DNA of 64,000 nucleotides from Candidatus Pelagibacter giovannonii (GCF_012276695.1 NZ_CP038852.1:930001-994000), one strand, 5' to 3'. Shown: positions 11,619-23,717, counted from the first letter of the stretch. The notes: a model not told the origin generated them from the letters alone. Made by a program: numbers and translations.

Positions 11619-12176
11619 TTGAGCAAAAATAAAGGTTTTTCTGAAACATCGGCAGGTAGGTATTCCCTGGCACTTTATGAATTAGCTGTAGAAGCTAATA
11701 ATTTAAGTGAGATCGAGGTTCATTCTGCTTCAATTATTAATTTAATTGCTTCAAGTAAAGATTTTAAATCTTTAATTAAGGATCCAACGAATAACAAAGA
11801 AGACCAATTGAATGCTCTAAGTAAAATTTCAGAACAATATAAAATAAATGAATTATTAACTAAATTTTTAAGCTTTCTAATATCTAAAAGAAGATTCTTT
11901 TATGTGGATAAAATTCTAAAAAGCTTTGTTGAGACATGTTCAGTTAAAAGAGGTGAATTAAAAGCAGAATTAACGTCTGCAAAAGATCTTACTGAAAATG
12001 AAATTAACAATATAAAAGAAGAATTGACTAAAAACTTTAGTTCAAAAATAAAATTAAACTACAAACACGATGCAAGTTTAATTGGGGGTTTGATTGTGCA
12101 AGTCGGAAGCACAATGGTGGACACTTCCATTAAAAATAAATTACAACAAATCGAAAATAGGATGATAGAGGCATAA
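11619..12176 (+). CDS. atpH: ATP synthase F1, delta subunit
   Basis: Delta (the OSCP homologue) links the F1 head to the peripheral stalk. The 185-residue protein matches the family length, with the conserved ARYSLALYELA-like opening near residue 12 and the C-terminal pattern DASLIGGLIVQVG. Translation most likely starts at TTG 11619, since AAGGA at 11606-11610 is correctly spaced and no in-frame ATG precedes the conserved region. It heads atpHAGDC. The membrane Fo genes are not in the window, the usual split arrangement in alphaproteobacteria. Confidence 0.94.
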   Translation: MSKNKGFSETSAGRYSLALYELAVEANNLSEIEVHSASIINLIASSKDFKSLIKDPTNNKEDQLNALSKISEQYKINELLTKFLSFLISKRRFFYVDKILKSFVETCSVKRGELKAELTSAKDLTENEINNIKEELTKNFSSKIKLNYKHDASLIGGLIVQVGSTMVDTSIKNKLQQIENRMIEA

Positions 12177-13712
12177 ATGGATATAAACCCATCAGAAGTA
12201 ACAAAAATATTAAAAGAGCAAATTAAAAAATTTGGCGATAAAGCAGAAGTGACTGAAGTTGGTCAAGTTTTGTCAGTAGGAGATGGTATTGCTAGAGTGT
12301 ACGGATTAGATAATGTTCAAGCTGGAGAGATGGTAGAATTTTCTGATGGATCAAAAGGAATGGCTCTAAACTTAGAAAGCGAAAATGTTGGAGTTGTAAT
12401 TTTTGGAGATGATAGAAAAATTAAAGAAGGTGACGTTGTTAAAAGAACAGGAAGTATCGTTGATACACCTGTCGGAAAAGAATTATTAGGAAGAGTTGTT
12501 GATGGATTAGGAAATCCAATAGATGGCAAAGGTGCTTTAGATAAAGCAACTAAAAGAAGTAGAGTTGAGGTAAAAGCTCCTGGAATTATTCCAAGACAAT
12601 CTGTTAGTGAACCAATGCAAACAGGCTTAAAATCAATTGACAGTCTAGTTCCAGTTGGAAGAGGACAGCGTGAATTAATTATTGGGGATAGACAAACTGG
12701 AAAAACTGCAGTTGCTATCGATGCAATCATTAACCAGAAAAAAATAAATGAATCTGGTGATGAGAAGCAAAAACTTTACTGTATCTATGTCGCTATAGGT
12801 CAAAAAAGATCTACAGTTAGACAAATTCAAAAAACCTTAGAAGAAGCTGGTGCAATGGAATATACAACTATTGTTGCTGCTACTGCTTCAGATGCAGCGC
12901 CGCTTCAGTTTTTAGCACCATATACAGGCTGCACTATGGGTGAATACTATAGAGATAATGGTATGCATGCATTAATCATTTATGATGATTTATCTAAACA
13001 GGCTGTAGCTTATAGACAAATGTCACTTTTATTAAGAAGACCTCCAGGAAGAGAAGCTTATCCGGGAGATGTATTTTATTTACACAGTAGATTACTTGAG
13101 AGAGCAGCCAAGCTTAGTGATGAGCATGGCGGAGGTTCGTTAACCGCTCTTCCTATAATTGAAACGCAAGGTGGAGACGTATCAGCCTTTATTCCAACTA
13201 ACGTTATTTCAATTACAGATGGTCAAATATTTCTTGAAACAGAATTATTTAACCAAGGAATTAGACCAGCGATTAACGTAGGTCTATCAGTTTCTAGAGT
13301 TGGATCTGCAGCCCAAACAAAAGCAATGAAAAAAGTTTCTGGCTCCATGAAGCTGGAGCTTGCTCAATATAGAGAGATGGCTGCCTTTGCACAATTTGGA
13401 TCTGATTTAGATGCATCAACACAAAAACTTTTAAATAGAGGTTCAAAACTTACTGAACTTTTAAAACAAAAACAATATTCCCCTATGACAGTTGCTGAGC
13501 AAGTAATTTCAGTTTTCTGTGGAGTTAAAGGTTATTTAGATGATGTAGAGCTTAAAGATATTGCTGAGTTTGAATCTAAGATTATTGAAAAATGTAAATC
13601 TGAAAAACCAGAAATTTTAGAGTCTGTTTTAAGTACAGGTAAACTTGAAGAAGATACTGAAAAATTGTTAGTTGAAACTATCATGGAACTTAAGAAGAAC
13701 TTTAATTCTTAA
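12177..13712 (+). CDS. atpA: ATP synthase F1, alpha subunit
   Basis: This is the non-catalytic nucleotide-binding subunit of the F1 hexamer. The 511 residues match the family, with the beta-barrel domain first, the P-loop GDRQTGKT at residues 170-177, the ATPase signature in the [14 protein letters not shown] segment with its arginine finger in SRVGS, and a helical C-terminal domain. The ATG follows the atpH stop with no gap. Nothing unusual is seen. Confidence 0.98.
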   Translation: MDINPSEVTKILKEQIKKFGDKAEVTEVGQVLSVGDGIARVYGLDNVQAGEMVEFSDGSKGMALNLESENVGVVIFGDDRKIKEGDVVKRTGSIVDTPVGKELLGRVVDGLGNPIDGKGALDKATKRSRVEVKAPGIIPRQSVSEPMQTGLKSIDSLVPVGRGQRELIIGDRQTGKTAVAIDAIINQKKINESGDEKQKLYCIYVAIGQKRSTVRQIQKTLEEAGAMEYTTIVAATASDAAPLQFLAPYTGCTMGEYYRDNGMHALIIYDDLSKQAVAYRQMSLLLRRPPGREAYPGDVFYLHSRLLERAAKLSDEHGGGSLTALPIIETQGGDVSAFIPTNVISITDGQIFLETELFNQGIRPAINVGLSVSRVGSAAQTKAMKKVSGSMKLELAQYREMAAFAQFGSDLDASTQKLLNRGSKLTELLKQKQYSPMTVAEQVISVFCGVKGYLDDVELKDIAEFESKIIEKCKSEKPEILESVLSTGKLEEDTEKLLVETIMELKKNFNS

Positions 13713-13715
13713 AAT

Positions 13716-16011
<2,296 letters not shown>

Positions 16012-16012
<1 letters not shown>

Positions 16013-16404
16013 TGAGTGAAGAGTTCAAAATAGAAATTGTAAACCCAGAAAAATCTTTTCTTTCAAAAGAAGATGTAACAGAAGTTGTTGTACCTGCTTT
16101 TGAGGGAGAAATGGGGATTTTAAAGGACCATATCTCAATTATTTCATTCCTAAAGCCAGGGATTATTAAAATCTTTTCTAAATCAGGAGAGGATAATTAC
16201 TATGTTGAGGATGGAATTGTTGAATTTAAAAATAATAATTTATCAGTTCTAACAAGTTCTATTTTTAATATTAAAGATATTGATAAAGATAAAATTAGCG
16301 AATTACTTGCTCAAGCAGAAGAAAATTCAAAAAATAGTGACATTACGGATCAAAATAAATACTTAGTTGATCAAAAAATTGATGTCCTAAAAACTCTTAA
16401 TTAA
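16012..16404 (+). CDS. atpC: ATP synthase F1, epsilon subunit
   Basis: Epsilon is the small regulatory stalk subunit that can inhibit ATP hydrolysis. The 130 residues show the N-terminal beta-sandwich (EVVVPAFEGEMGILKDH, matching the family's GxxGxLxxH pattern) and a helical tail. The start overlaps the atpD stop. The 3' end overlaps the convergent rppH stop by eight bases, leaving no space for an intergenic terminator. Confidence 0.95.
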
Positions 16405-16873
16405 GAATTTCTTTTACTTTTTCTTTAACATCTTTGTACACATGCAGCTTAAAGTCTACAACTAGGTCAGTTATATTCTCAAGATCAATCCATTTCCATT
16501 CACAAAATTCAGGATGTTTAGTCTTAATATCAATCTCGTTATCTTGCCCTAAGAATTTCATTATAAACCACTTTTGTTCCTGACCCCTATACTTACCATT
16601 CCAAATTATGCCTAATAAGTTTTTTGGTAATTCATAAGAGATTAATCCATCACACTCTTTAATTAGTTCAACATTTTTTATACTAGTTTCTTCTTCTAAC
16701 TCTCTGTAAGCAGCAGTTAAGTAGTCCTCACCCTTATCAACACCACCTTGGGGCATCTGCCAAAAATTTTTTTTATTATCAATTCTTCTTGCAACAAAAA
16801 CTTTATTATCTTTGTTTAGCACAACAATTCCAACTCCACTTCTAAGAGGTAAATTTACTTTACTATTTGACAT
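16397..16873 (-). CDS. rppH: RNA pyrophosphohydrolase (Nudix)
   Basis: RppH removes pyrophosphate from the 5' end of mRNA and so starts RNase E-dependent decay. The 158-residue protein shows YRSGVGIVV-like opening residues, MPQGGVDKGED and the Nudix helix with REL and EE of REUxEExGU; the usual Gly of that motif is Ser here (EETSI). WQMPQGG is the hallmark that separates RppH from other Nudix enzymes. It begins one base after ctpA ends and closes the long minus-strand operon. The function as mRNA decapping enzyme is inferred from the family. Confidence 0.88.
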   Translation of the reverse strand: MSNSKVNLPLRSGVGIVVLNKDNKVFVARRIDNKKNFWQMPQGGVDKGEDYLTAAYRELEEETSIKNVELIKECDGLISYELPKNLLGIIWNGKYRGQEQKWFIMKFLGQDNEIDIKTKHPEFCEWKWIDLENITDLVVDFKLHVYKDVKEKVKEILN

Positions 16874-18013
16874 TTATCCGTTGAGTAATTTTATTGCAAA
16901 ATTCAGTTGATTATCGGTTTCAGAATTAAATTTAAAATCATCTGAACCTTCTGTAACTTCTATATCAGGTGTTACACCTACTTCGGAAATAGATTTTCCT
17001 GAAGGGAGATAATATTTTGCAATTGTTAATCTAATAGCACCTCTATTTTTTAAAGGGATTATTGATTGTACAGAACCTTTTCCATAACTATTTTCTCCAA
17101 GTATAATAGCTCTTTTATGATCTTTTAATGCACCTGCTACTATTTCTGATGCCGACGCTGATCCATAGTTAATAAGTATAATTAGTGTTTTACCATTTGT
17201 TAGATCACCTTTTTTAGCAAACCATTTTCGATTTTCTGAGGCTTGTCGACTTCTTGTCGATACAATCTCACCATTATCTAAAAAAAAGTCTGAAATTTTA
17301 ATTGCCTGAGAAAGCAAGCCACCAGGGTTATTTCTTAAATCTAAGATATATCCCTTTAGATCTTTATTTTTATTTAATTTATTAATCTTTTCTTTAATTT
17401 GTTCACTACTATTTTCGTTGAAGGAAGTTAGTCTTATATAGCCAATGTTATTATCTATAAGTTCAGATTTTACAGATTGAACCTGAATAACCTCTCTCGT
17501 TATATTAAAGGTTAATGCTTTTTTTACACCTCTTCTTCTAACTGTTATTTCAATACTCGATCCAACAGGTCCCCTCATTAAGTCTACTGCTTGCATTAAT
17601 GTTTTGCCTTGAACCTGAGTATTATTAATTTTTACAATATAATCACCAGCTTTTAATCCTGCTTTTGATGCTGGAGTATTATCTATTGGTGATATCACTT
17701 TTACAACACCTGCTTCCATACCAACTTCAATACCAAGCCCACCAAACTCTCCACTAGTTTCAGTTTGCATACCCTCAAAACTTTCTGGCGTCATATATGC
17801 GGAATAGGGATCAAGAGATTGCAATAAACCATTTATGGCTGAATCCATACTTTTTGATTGATCTACCTCATCAACATATTCTTTGCTAATTTTTTCAAGC
17901 ACCTCACCAAACAAATCAATTTTTTTATATAAGTCAGTATTTTCAGAAAAACTTTTTTGAAAAGTAAATAATAGTATTATAAAAAAAATAAAAAATCTTT
18001 TGGTCAAAATCAT
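16874..18013 (-). CDS. ctpA: Carboxy-terminal processing peptidase (S41)
   Basis: This is a periplasmic serine protease of the tail-specific protease family. The 379 residues begin with a signal peptide (MILTKRFFIFFIILLFTF). A PDZ domain follows at about 85-175 (GGLGIEVGMEAGVVKVISP) and then the S41 domain with catalytic Ser in NYGSASASE and Lys in ENSYGKGSVQ. The family processes or degrades envelope proteins and peptidoglycan hydrolases; the substrate here is unknown. The ATG overlaps the rsfS stop by four bases. In many alphaproteobacteria rlmH lies between rsfS and ctpA, but it is missing here. Confidence 0.93.
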   Translation of the reverse strand: MILTKRFFIFFIILLFTFQKSFSENTDLYKKIDLFGEVLEKISKEYVDEVDQSKSMDSAINGLLQSLDPYSAYMTPESFEGMQTETSGEFGGLGIEVGMEAGVVKVISPIDNTPASKAGLKAGDYIVKINNTQVQGKTLMQAVDLMRGPVGSSIEITVRRRGVKKALTFNITREVIQVQSVKSELIDNNIGYIRLTSFNENSSEQIKEKINKLNKNKDLKGYILDLRNNPGGLLSQAIKISDFFLDNGEIVSTRSRQASENRKWFAKKGDLTNGKTLIILINYGSASASEIVAGALKDHKRAIILGENSYGKGSVQSIIPLKNRGAIRLTIAKYYLPSGKSISEVGVTPDIEVTEGSDDFKFNSETDNQLNFAIKLLNG

Positions 18014-18360
18014 ATCATTACTTTTTCTTTAGGAATGATTTCTGACCATATTTTTTCTAATTCATAAAATTTTCTTTTATCAGGATGAAATATGTGAACA
18101 ATCAAGTCTATACCATCAACTAATTTCCAGTCACTACTTTCTTTTCCTTCAATCTTAGAATTTTTTACTCCATTGGTCTTTAATTTTTCTAGCACCATTT
18201 CAGATAAAGCTTGAATATGTCTAGAAGAAGTTCCACTTGCTATAATCATATAGTCAGCCATTGAACTTTTATTTTTAAGATCTATTGAAATAATATCTAG
18301 GGCTTTATTGGAATCTAAGGTGTTTAGGATTAAATCTTTAAGGTCTATGTTTTTTTCCAT
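18010..18360 (-). CDS. rsfS: Ribosomal silencing factor RsfS
   Basis: RsfS (YbeB/Iojap family) binds ribosomal protein L14 on the large subunit and blocks subunit joining when nutrients are scarce. I place the start at ATG 18360, giving 116 residues (E. coli has 105), because AAGG lies 11 bases upstream; an in-frame TTG at 18381 would extend it into the nadD stop. Characteristic residues are DYMIIASGTSSRHIQALS and the WKLVDGIDLIVHIFHP segment. It is co-transcribed with nadD, as in many bacteria. Confidence 0.92.
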   Translation of the reverse strand: MEKNIDLKDLILNTLDSNKALDIISIDLKNKSSMADYMIIASGTSSRHIQALSEMVLEKLKTNGVKNSKIEGKESSDWKLVDGIDLIVHIFHPDKRKFYELEKIWSEIIPKEKVMI

Positions 18361-18377
18361 TAATACATTTAACCTTA

Positions 18378-18920
18378 TCAAATTTTTCTTAATTGAGAAG
18401 ATGAAATATTAACCTTTTTAAAATTAATAAAAGATAATTTATTTTTATTTATACCATTAAAGGTCACAGACTTTAGCGATTTAGCTTTATATCCCTGTCG
18501 ATCAAATACAAGCAGATTGCATTTTTTTATAATGGATTTCCATTTATACCATTTATGAAAATTGATTAGATTATCTGCACCCATAATAAAATAGATCTCA
18601 AATTTTTTATCTTTATCTAAATAATTGATGAGGTCGATTGTTTTATTGGAGAGAACTTTTTCTTCATAAAATTTTACTTTAATAAAATTATTTTTACCAA
18701 TGAATTTTTTTGCAAATTTTATTCTACTTTTTAGATTTGTTTTACTTGTATTTTTAAATGGGTTTTGTTTAGTAATTGCCCATATAATATTTTTTAATTC
18801 TAATATTTTTTTAGCCTGTTTAGAGATTTCTAAATGACCTTTGTGGGCAGGATCAAAAGTTCCCCCTAAGATTCCAATTTTTGTCTTTTTCTGTTTTAAG
18901 TTATTTTCTGGTTTTGCCAT
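18378..18920 (-). CDS. nadD: Nicotinate-nucleotide adenylyltransferase
   Basis: NadD transfers AMP to nicotinate mononucleotide in NAD synthesis. The 180 residues include the nucleotidyltransferase motif GGTFDPAHKGHL near residue 20 and the C-terminal ISSSQLR variant of ISSTxxR. The start lies inside the end of proA, overlapping by 20 bases, which suggests translational coupling. The protein is lysine-rich and slightly short for the family, in keeping with its AT-rich codons. Confidence 0.93.
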   Translation of the reverse strand: MAKPENNLKQKKTKIGILGGTFDPAHKGHLEISKQAKKILELKNIIWAITKQNPFKNTSKTNLKSRIKFAKKFIGKNNFIKVKFYEEKVLSNKTIDLINYLDKDKKFEIYFIMGADNLINFHKWYKWKSIIKKCNLLVFDRQGYKAKSLKSVTFNGINKNKLSFINFKKVNISSSQLRKI

Positions 18921-20151
18921 TACTAATAATTTCGTATTTGTATGAAATGAGCTGCTCTAATCCAACAGGTCCTCGTGGAGGTAAAGTATTTGTCGAAATG
19001 CCAACCTCACCACCAAAACCGAATTCACCACCATCAGCAAATTGAGTAGATGTATTATGCATTGCTATTGAACTTTTAACATTTTTTAAGAATTTATTTG
19101 CAGTTTTTCTATTTTTAGTAATGATAGAGTCAGTGTGCATAGTTCCATATTTGTTAATATGGCTAATGGCATCGTCACAATCTTTAACTGTTTTTACAGA
19201 AACTGCTGCTGATAAATATTCAGTAGACCAATCTTTTTCTTTTGCTGGATAAATTTTTCCTTTGTAATATTTTTTAAAAAAACGATCTCCATAAATTTTG
19301 CAGTTATTTTCTTCTAACTTTTTTAAAATTGGGTTACAGAATTTCTTAACAATTTTTTCATGCATCAAAATTGTTTCCGTAGCCCCACAAATACTAGTAT
19401 TTCTTAGTTTGGCATTATAGGTAACGTTTGTAGCCATCTTTAGATTGGCATCCTTATCAATAAAAGTATGACAAACACCTTCCAAGTGACCGATAATAGG
19501 GACGTTAGAAAATTGTTGAACTCTTTTTACTAAATTTTTTCCACCACGAGGTATTATTACATCAATATAATCTTTCATTTTTGAAAGCATAAAGTCGACC
19601 ATTTTTCTGTCTTTAGAGTCTATAAATTGAATAAAGTTTTCATTCACTCTATTTTCCTTAAGTGACTTTCGAAATAGTTTTGCTAAAATCTTATTAGTAT
19701 TTATAGCCTCAGAGCCACCCTTTAAAATTACAGCATTTCCAGATTTGAAGCATAAACTTGCAACATCAGATGTAACGTTGGGTCTACTTTCGTAAATAAC
19801 ACCTATGACACCAATAGGTATAGACACCCTGCTAATTGTTAAACCATTTGGTCTACGCCATTTTTCTAAAGTGGCATTAACTGGATCTTTTAAGTTAGCA
19901 ATTTTATCTATAGAATTTTTTATACCTATTAATTTTTTTTCATTAATAGTTAATCTTTCTATTAGATTACTTTTTAAGCCCATGCTAAAAGCAAATTGAA
20001 TATCTTTTTGATTAGCTTTAAGTATGGTTTTTTTTTCTTTGTCTAATAAGAAAGCATACCTTTTTAAAATTTTATTTTTAGTTTTTGAATTAACTCTATC
20101 AAGTGAAGCTTTTCTTGCATTTTGACCTATTAAACTCATATATCTACTCAT
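18901..20151 (-). CDS. proA: Gamma-glutamyl phosphate reductase
   Basis: ProA reduces gamma-glutamyl phosphate to glutamate semialdehyde, the second step of proline synthesis. The 416 residues are the usual length. The catalytic Cys lies in RNTSICGATETILMH, and IPRGGKNLV and FGFGGEVGISTNTLPPRGP are family motifs. It follows proB at one base, so both committed proline enzymes come from one message. Confidence 0.96.
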   Translation of the reverse strand: MSRYMSLIGQNARKASLDRVNSKTKNKILKRYAFLLDKEKKTILKANQKDIQFAFSMGLKSNLIERLTINEKKLIGIKNSIDKIANLKDPVNATLEKWRRPNGLTISRVSIPIGVIGVIYESRPNVTSDVASLCFKSGNAVILKGGSEAINTNKILAKLFRKSLKENRVNENFIQFIDSKDRKMVDFMLSKMKDYIDVIIPRGGKNLVKRVQQFSNVPIIGHLEGVCHTFIDKDANLKMATNVTYNAKLRNTSICGATETILMHEKIVKKFCNPILKKLEENNCKIYGDRFFKKYYKGKIYPAKEKDWSTEYLSAAVSVKTVKDCDDAISHINKYGTMHTDSIITKNRKTANKFLKNVKSSIAMHNTSTQFADGGEFGFGGEVGISTNTLPPRGPVGLEQLISYKYEIISNGKTRK

Positions 20152-20152
20152 T

Positions 20153-21259
20153 TTATACCTCTACTATATCATCTTTATGAATTACTTCTGATTTTGAAAT
20201 ATATCCTAATAATTTTTCTATTTCTTTTGAGTGGTGACCCATTATTTTTTCTATTTCATCAGATGAAAAAGAGCTAAGCCCTCTTGCGCATTCGTAATTA
20301 TTTTTATCTAAAACTTTAATATGATCTCCTTTACTAAATCGGCCAGATACTTTTTTTATTCCTGCTGCTAATAAACTTTTACCATTTGAAAGCGCTTGTT
20401 TTGCACCATCATCAATAATCAGCGCACCTTTAGGAGAAATAGAGCTGATAATCCATTTTTTTCTAGCATCTAATTTTGAAACTTTAGGTAAAAACCATGT
20501 ACAATTATTTTCATCTGTTATTTTTTTAATGGGTCGGTTTAACAAGCCATTTGCAATTACCATTTGGCATCCTGATAATTGACAGATTTTAGCAGCATCT
20601 ATTTTAGTTCTCATACCACCAGTGCCATGCTCACTAATACTTTTAGTGGCTATTTTTTCTATATCTTTATCTATATTTCTTATTTCTTTTATTAATTTTG
20701 CATTTTTATATATTTTTGGATTATGTGTATAAAGACCGTCTACATCAGAAAGTAATATAAGAGAGTCTGCGCCTGATATTTGTGCAACACGAGATGCTAG
20801 TCTATCATTATCACCATACTTAATTTCTGAAGTAGCGATAGTGTCATTTTCATTTACTATTGGTACAAAGCCTAGTTTAAATAAATTATCAAAAGTTCTT
20901 TTTGCATTAAGGGCTCTTCTTCTTTGTTCCGTATCTTCTAGAGTGAGAAGAATTTGGGAAATATTAATTTTTAATTTAACAAATGTTTCTGAAAATAAAT
21001 TCATTAGTTCAATTTGCCCAATAGATGCAACAGCCTGACTTTTATCAATCTTAAGGTTTTTTTTGCTAATATTTAGTTTTTTGCAACCCATCGCTATCGC
21101 TCCAGAGCTTACAATAATAATTTTTTTATTCTGTTTTATTAATTCCTGTATATCTTTAGCAAATTCAGTCAGCCATTTTTTTCTTACCTTCTTTTTATCA
21201 TCTATCAATAAAGACGAGCCAATCTTAATAATAATTATTTTAGAATCTTTAAGATACAT
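20153..21259 (-). CDS. proB: Glutamate 5-kinase with PUA domain
   Basis: ProB phosphorylates glutamate to start proline synthesis. The amino-acid kinase domain covers about residues 5-255 (KIGSSLL, VSSGAIAMG, NENDTIAT, GDNDRLASRVA, GTGGMRTKIDAA), and a C-terminal PUA domain follows from about 270 (GALIIDDGAKQAL to ARGLSSF). At 368 residues it is the full two-domain form. The start overlaps the end of obgE by 11 bases. Feedback inhibition by proline is a family property. Confidence 0.96.
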   Translation of the reverse strand: MYLKDSKIIIIKIGSSLLIDDKKKVRKKWLTEFAKDIQELIKQNKKIIIVSSGAIAMGCKKLNISKKNLKIDKSQAVASIGQIELMNLFSETFVKLKINISQILLTLEDTEQRRRALNAKRTFDNLFKLGFVPIVNENDTIATSEIKYGDNDRLASRVAQISGADSLILLSDVDGLYTHNPKIYKNAKLIKEIRNIDKDIEKIATKSISEHGTGGMRTKIDAAKICQLSGCQMVIANGLLNRPIKKITDENNCTWFLPKVSKLDARKKWIISSISPKGALIIDDGAKQALSNGKSLLAAGIKKVSGRFSKGDHIKVLDKNNYECARGLSSFSSDEIEKIMGHHSKEIEKLLGYISKSEVIHKDDIVEV

Positions 21260-22232
21260 AGGATAGTAATTTAGCTTTAATTTTGGATATTGACCCTTTG
21301 TCTAATGTTGAGAGCGTAACTACCTCAGAATCTCTATTTTTAGAAAAATTTTTTAAAATTTCTTTCACTTCTTCTTCCTCTAATAAGTCTGTCTTATTTA
21401 ATACAATTATCTCTTTTTTTTCTAGTAAATCTTTACTGTAACTCCCCAACTCATTTCGAACTTGTTTATACGTATTTTCAAGGTCTTCATCAGTAATATC
21501 TATTAAATGCATTAAAGTTTTGCATCTTTCTATGTGTTTTAAAAATTGAATACCAAGACCTATACCTTCATGAGCACCTTCAACCAATCCAGGGATATCA
21601 GCTAGAGTTATTTCCTTATCGTCATAACTTGCAACACCAAGATTTGGATTTAGTGTTGTAAATTTATAGTTAGCAATTTTAGGCATCGCATTTGTAATGG
21701 AAGCTAGTAAGCTTGATTTACCTGCGTTAGGCAATCCAACAATACCAACATCAGCAATAGTTTTTAACTGAAGCCAGATTACATACTCTTCACCAGGCGC
21801 ACCTTTAGTAAATTTCTTTGGAGCCCTATTAGTGGAACTTTTAAATCTAGTATTTCCAAGACCACCTTTACCACCATTAGCTACAATAAATTCTTCACCT
21901 TCTTTTTTAAAATCATAAATTAAGGTTTTATTATCCTCTTCAAAAACTTGTGTACCTATTGGAACTTTTAAAAATAAATCTTCTCCACTATGACCTGTAC
22001 GATTTTGTCCTGAACCATTTACTCCTCTTCCTGCTTTATGGTGTTGTTGAAATCTATAATCGATAAGAGTATTTAAGTTTCTTTCTGATCTTAGAAATAT
22101 GGTGCCACCTTTACCTCCATCGCCACCATCAGGTCCTCCGTATTCAATAAATTTTTCTCTACGAAAGCTAGGAGACCCATGTCCTCCATTACCTGCTTTT
22201 ACATAAATTTTAACTTGATCTAGAAACTTCAT
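21249..22232 (-). CDS. obgE: Obg-family GTPase
   Basis: ObgE/CgtA is an essential GTPase in late 50S ribosome assembly and stress control. The 327 residues have the glycine-rich Obg domain (about 1-158, with GGDGGKGG and GKGGLGN) and the G domain with P-loop GLPNAGKSSL, DIPGLVEG and the NKTD specificity motif. No extra C-terminal domain is present. It follows rpmA on the transcript, as in most bacteria. Confidence 0.97.
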   Translation of the reverse strand: MKFLDQVKIYVKAGNGGHGSPSFRREKFIEYGGPDGGDGGKGGTIFLRSERNLNTLIDYRFQQHHKAGRGVNGSGQNRTGHSGEDLFLKVPIGTQVFEEDNKTLIYDFKKEGEEFIVANGGKGGLGNTRFKSSTNRAPKKFTKGAPGEEYVIWLQLKTIADVGIVGLPNAGKSSLLASITNAMPKIANYKFTTLNPNLGVASYDDKEITLADIPGLVEGAHEGIGLGIQFLKHIERCKTLMHLIDITDEDLENTYKQVRNELGSYSKDLLEKKEIIVLNKTDLLEEEEVKEILKNFSKNRDSEVVTLSTLDKGSISKIKAKLLSYVS

Positions 22233-22262
22233 AATACAACTCTTAGTTTTTTAGTTGTACTA

Positions 22263-22517
22263 CTAATTGGGCTTTACTGAAACGAATGTTCTATCTGATT
22301 TACCCTTTTTAAAAACAACTTTTCCCTCAACAACAGAAAAAATTGAATGATCTTTACCCATACCCACGTTCTCTCCAGGGAAAATTTTTGTGCCTCTTTG
22401 TCTTACAATTATGTTTCCAGGAATTACTACTTCACCACCATATTTTTTAACGCCAAGTCTACGCCCAGCACTATCTCGTCCGTTTCTCGATGATCCACCA
22501 GCTTTTTTTGTTGCCAT
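22263..22517 (-). CDS. rpmA: 50S ribosomal protein L27
   Basis: This is a short, basic 84-residue protein with the L27 N-terminus [16 protein letters not shown] and the signature [19 protein letters not shown]. The N-terminal tail reaches the peptidyl transferase centre. The start lies 11 bases after the rplU stop and is the conventional one; there is no Firmicutes-type N-terminal extension. Confidence 0.98.
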   Translation of the reverse strand: MATKKAGGSSRNGRDSAGRRLGVKKYGGEVVIPGNIIVRQRGTKIFPGENVGMGKDHSIFSVVEGKVVFKKGKSDRTFVSVKPN

Positions 22518-22528
22518 AATTACCTAGT

Positions 22529-22933
22529 TTATTTACTTGCTACTTCAGCCTTAACTTTTTCAATTTTTTTAGTTGGTTTTACCATTTTTTCTGCTTCTGA
22601 TAAAACTTTACCATCTTTTGAAAAAATTTTGCTAATTCTAATTAATGAGTACTGTTGTCTATGACCATTTTTTCTTCTTGAGTTTTGTCTTCTTCTTTTT
22701 TTAAATATTAAAACAGTTCTATTTTTACCATTTTCTACAAGGTCAGCTTCAACTTTTGCACCTTCAACTACTGGAGAGCCAACCTCAATAGTTTTATCAT
22801 CTCCATAAGCTAGGATTTCTTTGAATTCAATTTTAGTTTCAGGTTTAGAATCCTCTAATCTCTCAATTTTAAGGATTTCACCAGCTTTTACTTTGTACTG
22901 TTTTCCACCTGTTTGTATTATTGCGTATGACAT
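22529..22933 (-). CDS. rplU: 50S ribosomal protein L21
   Basis: This 134-residue protein opens with MSYAIIQTGGKQYKV, the L21 signature, and has the basic KKRRRQNSRRKNGHRQ stretch that binds 23S rRNA. A lysine- and alanine-rich tail of about 25 residues follows (KKIEKVKAEVASK at the end). It is the first gene of the long minus-strand operon and has a clear promoter just upstream. Confidence 0.98.
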   Translation of the reverse strand: MSYAIIQTGGKQYKVKAGEILKIERLEDSKPETKIEFKEILAYGDDKTIEVGSPVVEGAKVEADLVENGKNRTVLIFKKRRRQNSRRKNGHRQQYSLIRISKIFSKDGKVLSEAEKMVKPTKKIEKVKAEVASK

Positions 22934-22958
22934 TGTTTAATCTGTTTTTATAATCAGC

Positions 22959-22986
22959 AATATAGTCGGGGACCTATTATAGTCAA
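22959..22986 (-). promoter_or_regulatory. Sigma-70-type promoter of the rplU operon
   Basis: On the minus strand TTGACT (22986-22981) and TATATT (22964-22959) are separated by 16 bases, each matching consensus at five of six positions. Transcription would begin near 22952, about 20 bases before the rplU ATG. It is one of the best-formed promoters in the window, as expected for ribosomal protein genes. Confidence 0.65.
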
Positions 22987-22997
22987 GTGCGAATAAG

Positions 22998-23717
22998 CTA
23001 AAAATTGTCCTTTAAATCTCTCAATTTTGAAAAGTTTTCCTCTGTACTAGATCTAAGAAAAATATTGCACTCCAATTCCTCTTTAATCGTAGATGGAATA
23101 GTAGGTAGGTTTTTTTTTAATTTTTCATCTATTTGCTTAATCTTAATTTTTAGCTTTTCATTATCTCCGTCATGAGTAATACAAAATTTAGAGTTTTGTT
23201 TGGTATATTCATGTCCACAATAGATCTTAGTTTTTTCTGGCATAGCTTTTATTTTCATTAATGAATTATACATCTGTGAGCATGTTCCCTCAAAAATCTT
23301 GCCACAACCAAGTGAAAAGAGAGTGTCTCCGGTAAAAATAGACTCTTCATTATAAAAATAAAAACATATATGACCAAGAGTATGACCAGGTATATGAAAT
23401 ATTTTAGCTTGGAAATTTTCTTCGTGCCACATGTCCTGATCGTCAACAAGTATATCTATTTCTGGAATTCTATCTTTGTCTCCTTTATATCCAATAACAC
23501 TAGCTCCATATCTTTCTTTTAATTCTTTATTGCCCCCCACGTGATCATAATGATGATGTGTATTTAATATATATTTTAAATGTATATTTCTATCTTCCAA
23601 ATATTTGATAACAGGTTTTGCTTCACTTGGATCTATCACACATGCAATATTTTTAGCATTATCAATAATTAGATAAGAATAATTATCTTGTAGACAGGGT
23701 ATTATTTGAATTTCCAT
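22998..23717 (-). CDS. gloB: Hydroxyacylglutathione hydrolase (glyoxalase II)
   Basis: GloB hydrolyses S-lactoylglutathione to lactate and glutathione in methylglyoxal detoxification. This metallo-beta-lactamase-fold protein of 239 residues shows the metal motif THHHYDHVGG near residue 53, IPGHTLGHICFY, FTGDTLFSLGCG and CGHEYT. It abuts metW and ends 65 bases before rplU on the same strand. A gloB-metW-metX order on one message seems likely. Confidence 0.92.
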   Translation of the reverse strand: MEIQIIPCLQDNYSYLIIDNAKNIACVIDPSEAKPVIKYLEDRNIHLKYILNTHHHYDHVGGNKELKERYGASVIGYKGDKDRIPEIDILVDDQDMWHEENFQAKIFHIPGHTLGHICFYFYNEESIFTGDTLFSLGCGKIFEGTCSQMYNSLMKIKAMPEKTKIYCGHEYTKQNSKFCITHDGDNEKLKIKIKQIDEKLKKNLPTIPSTIKEELECNIFLRSSTEENFSKLRDLKDNF

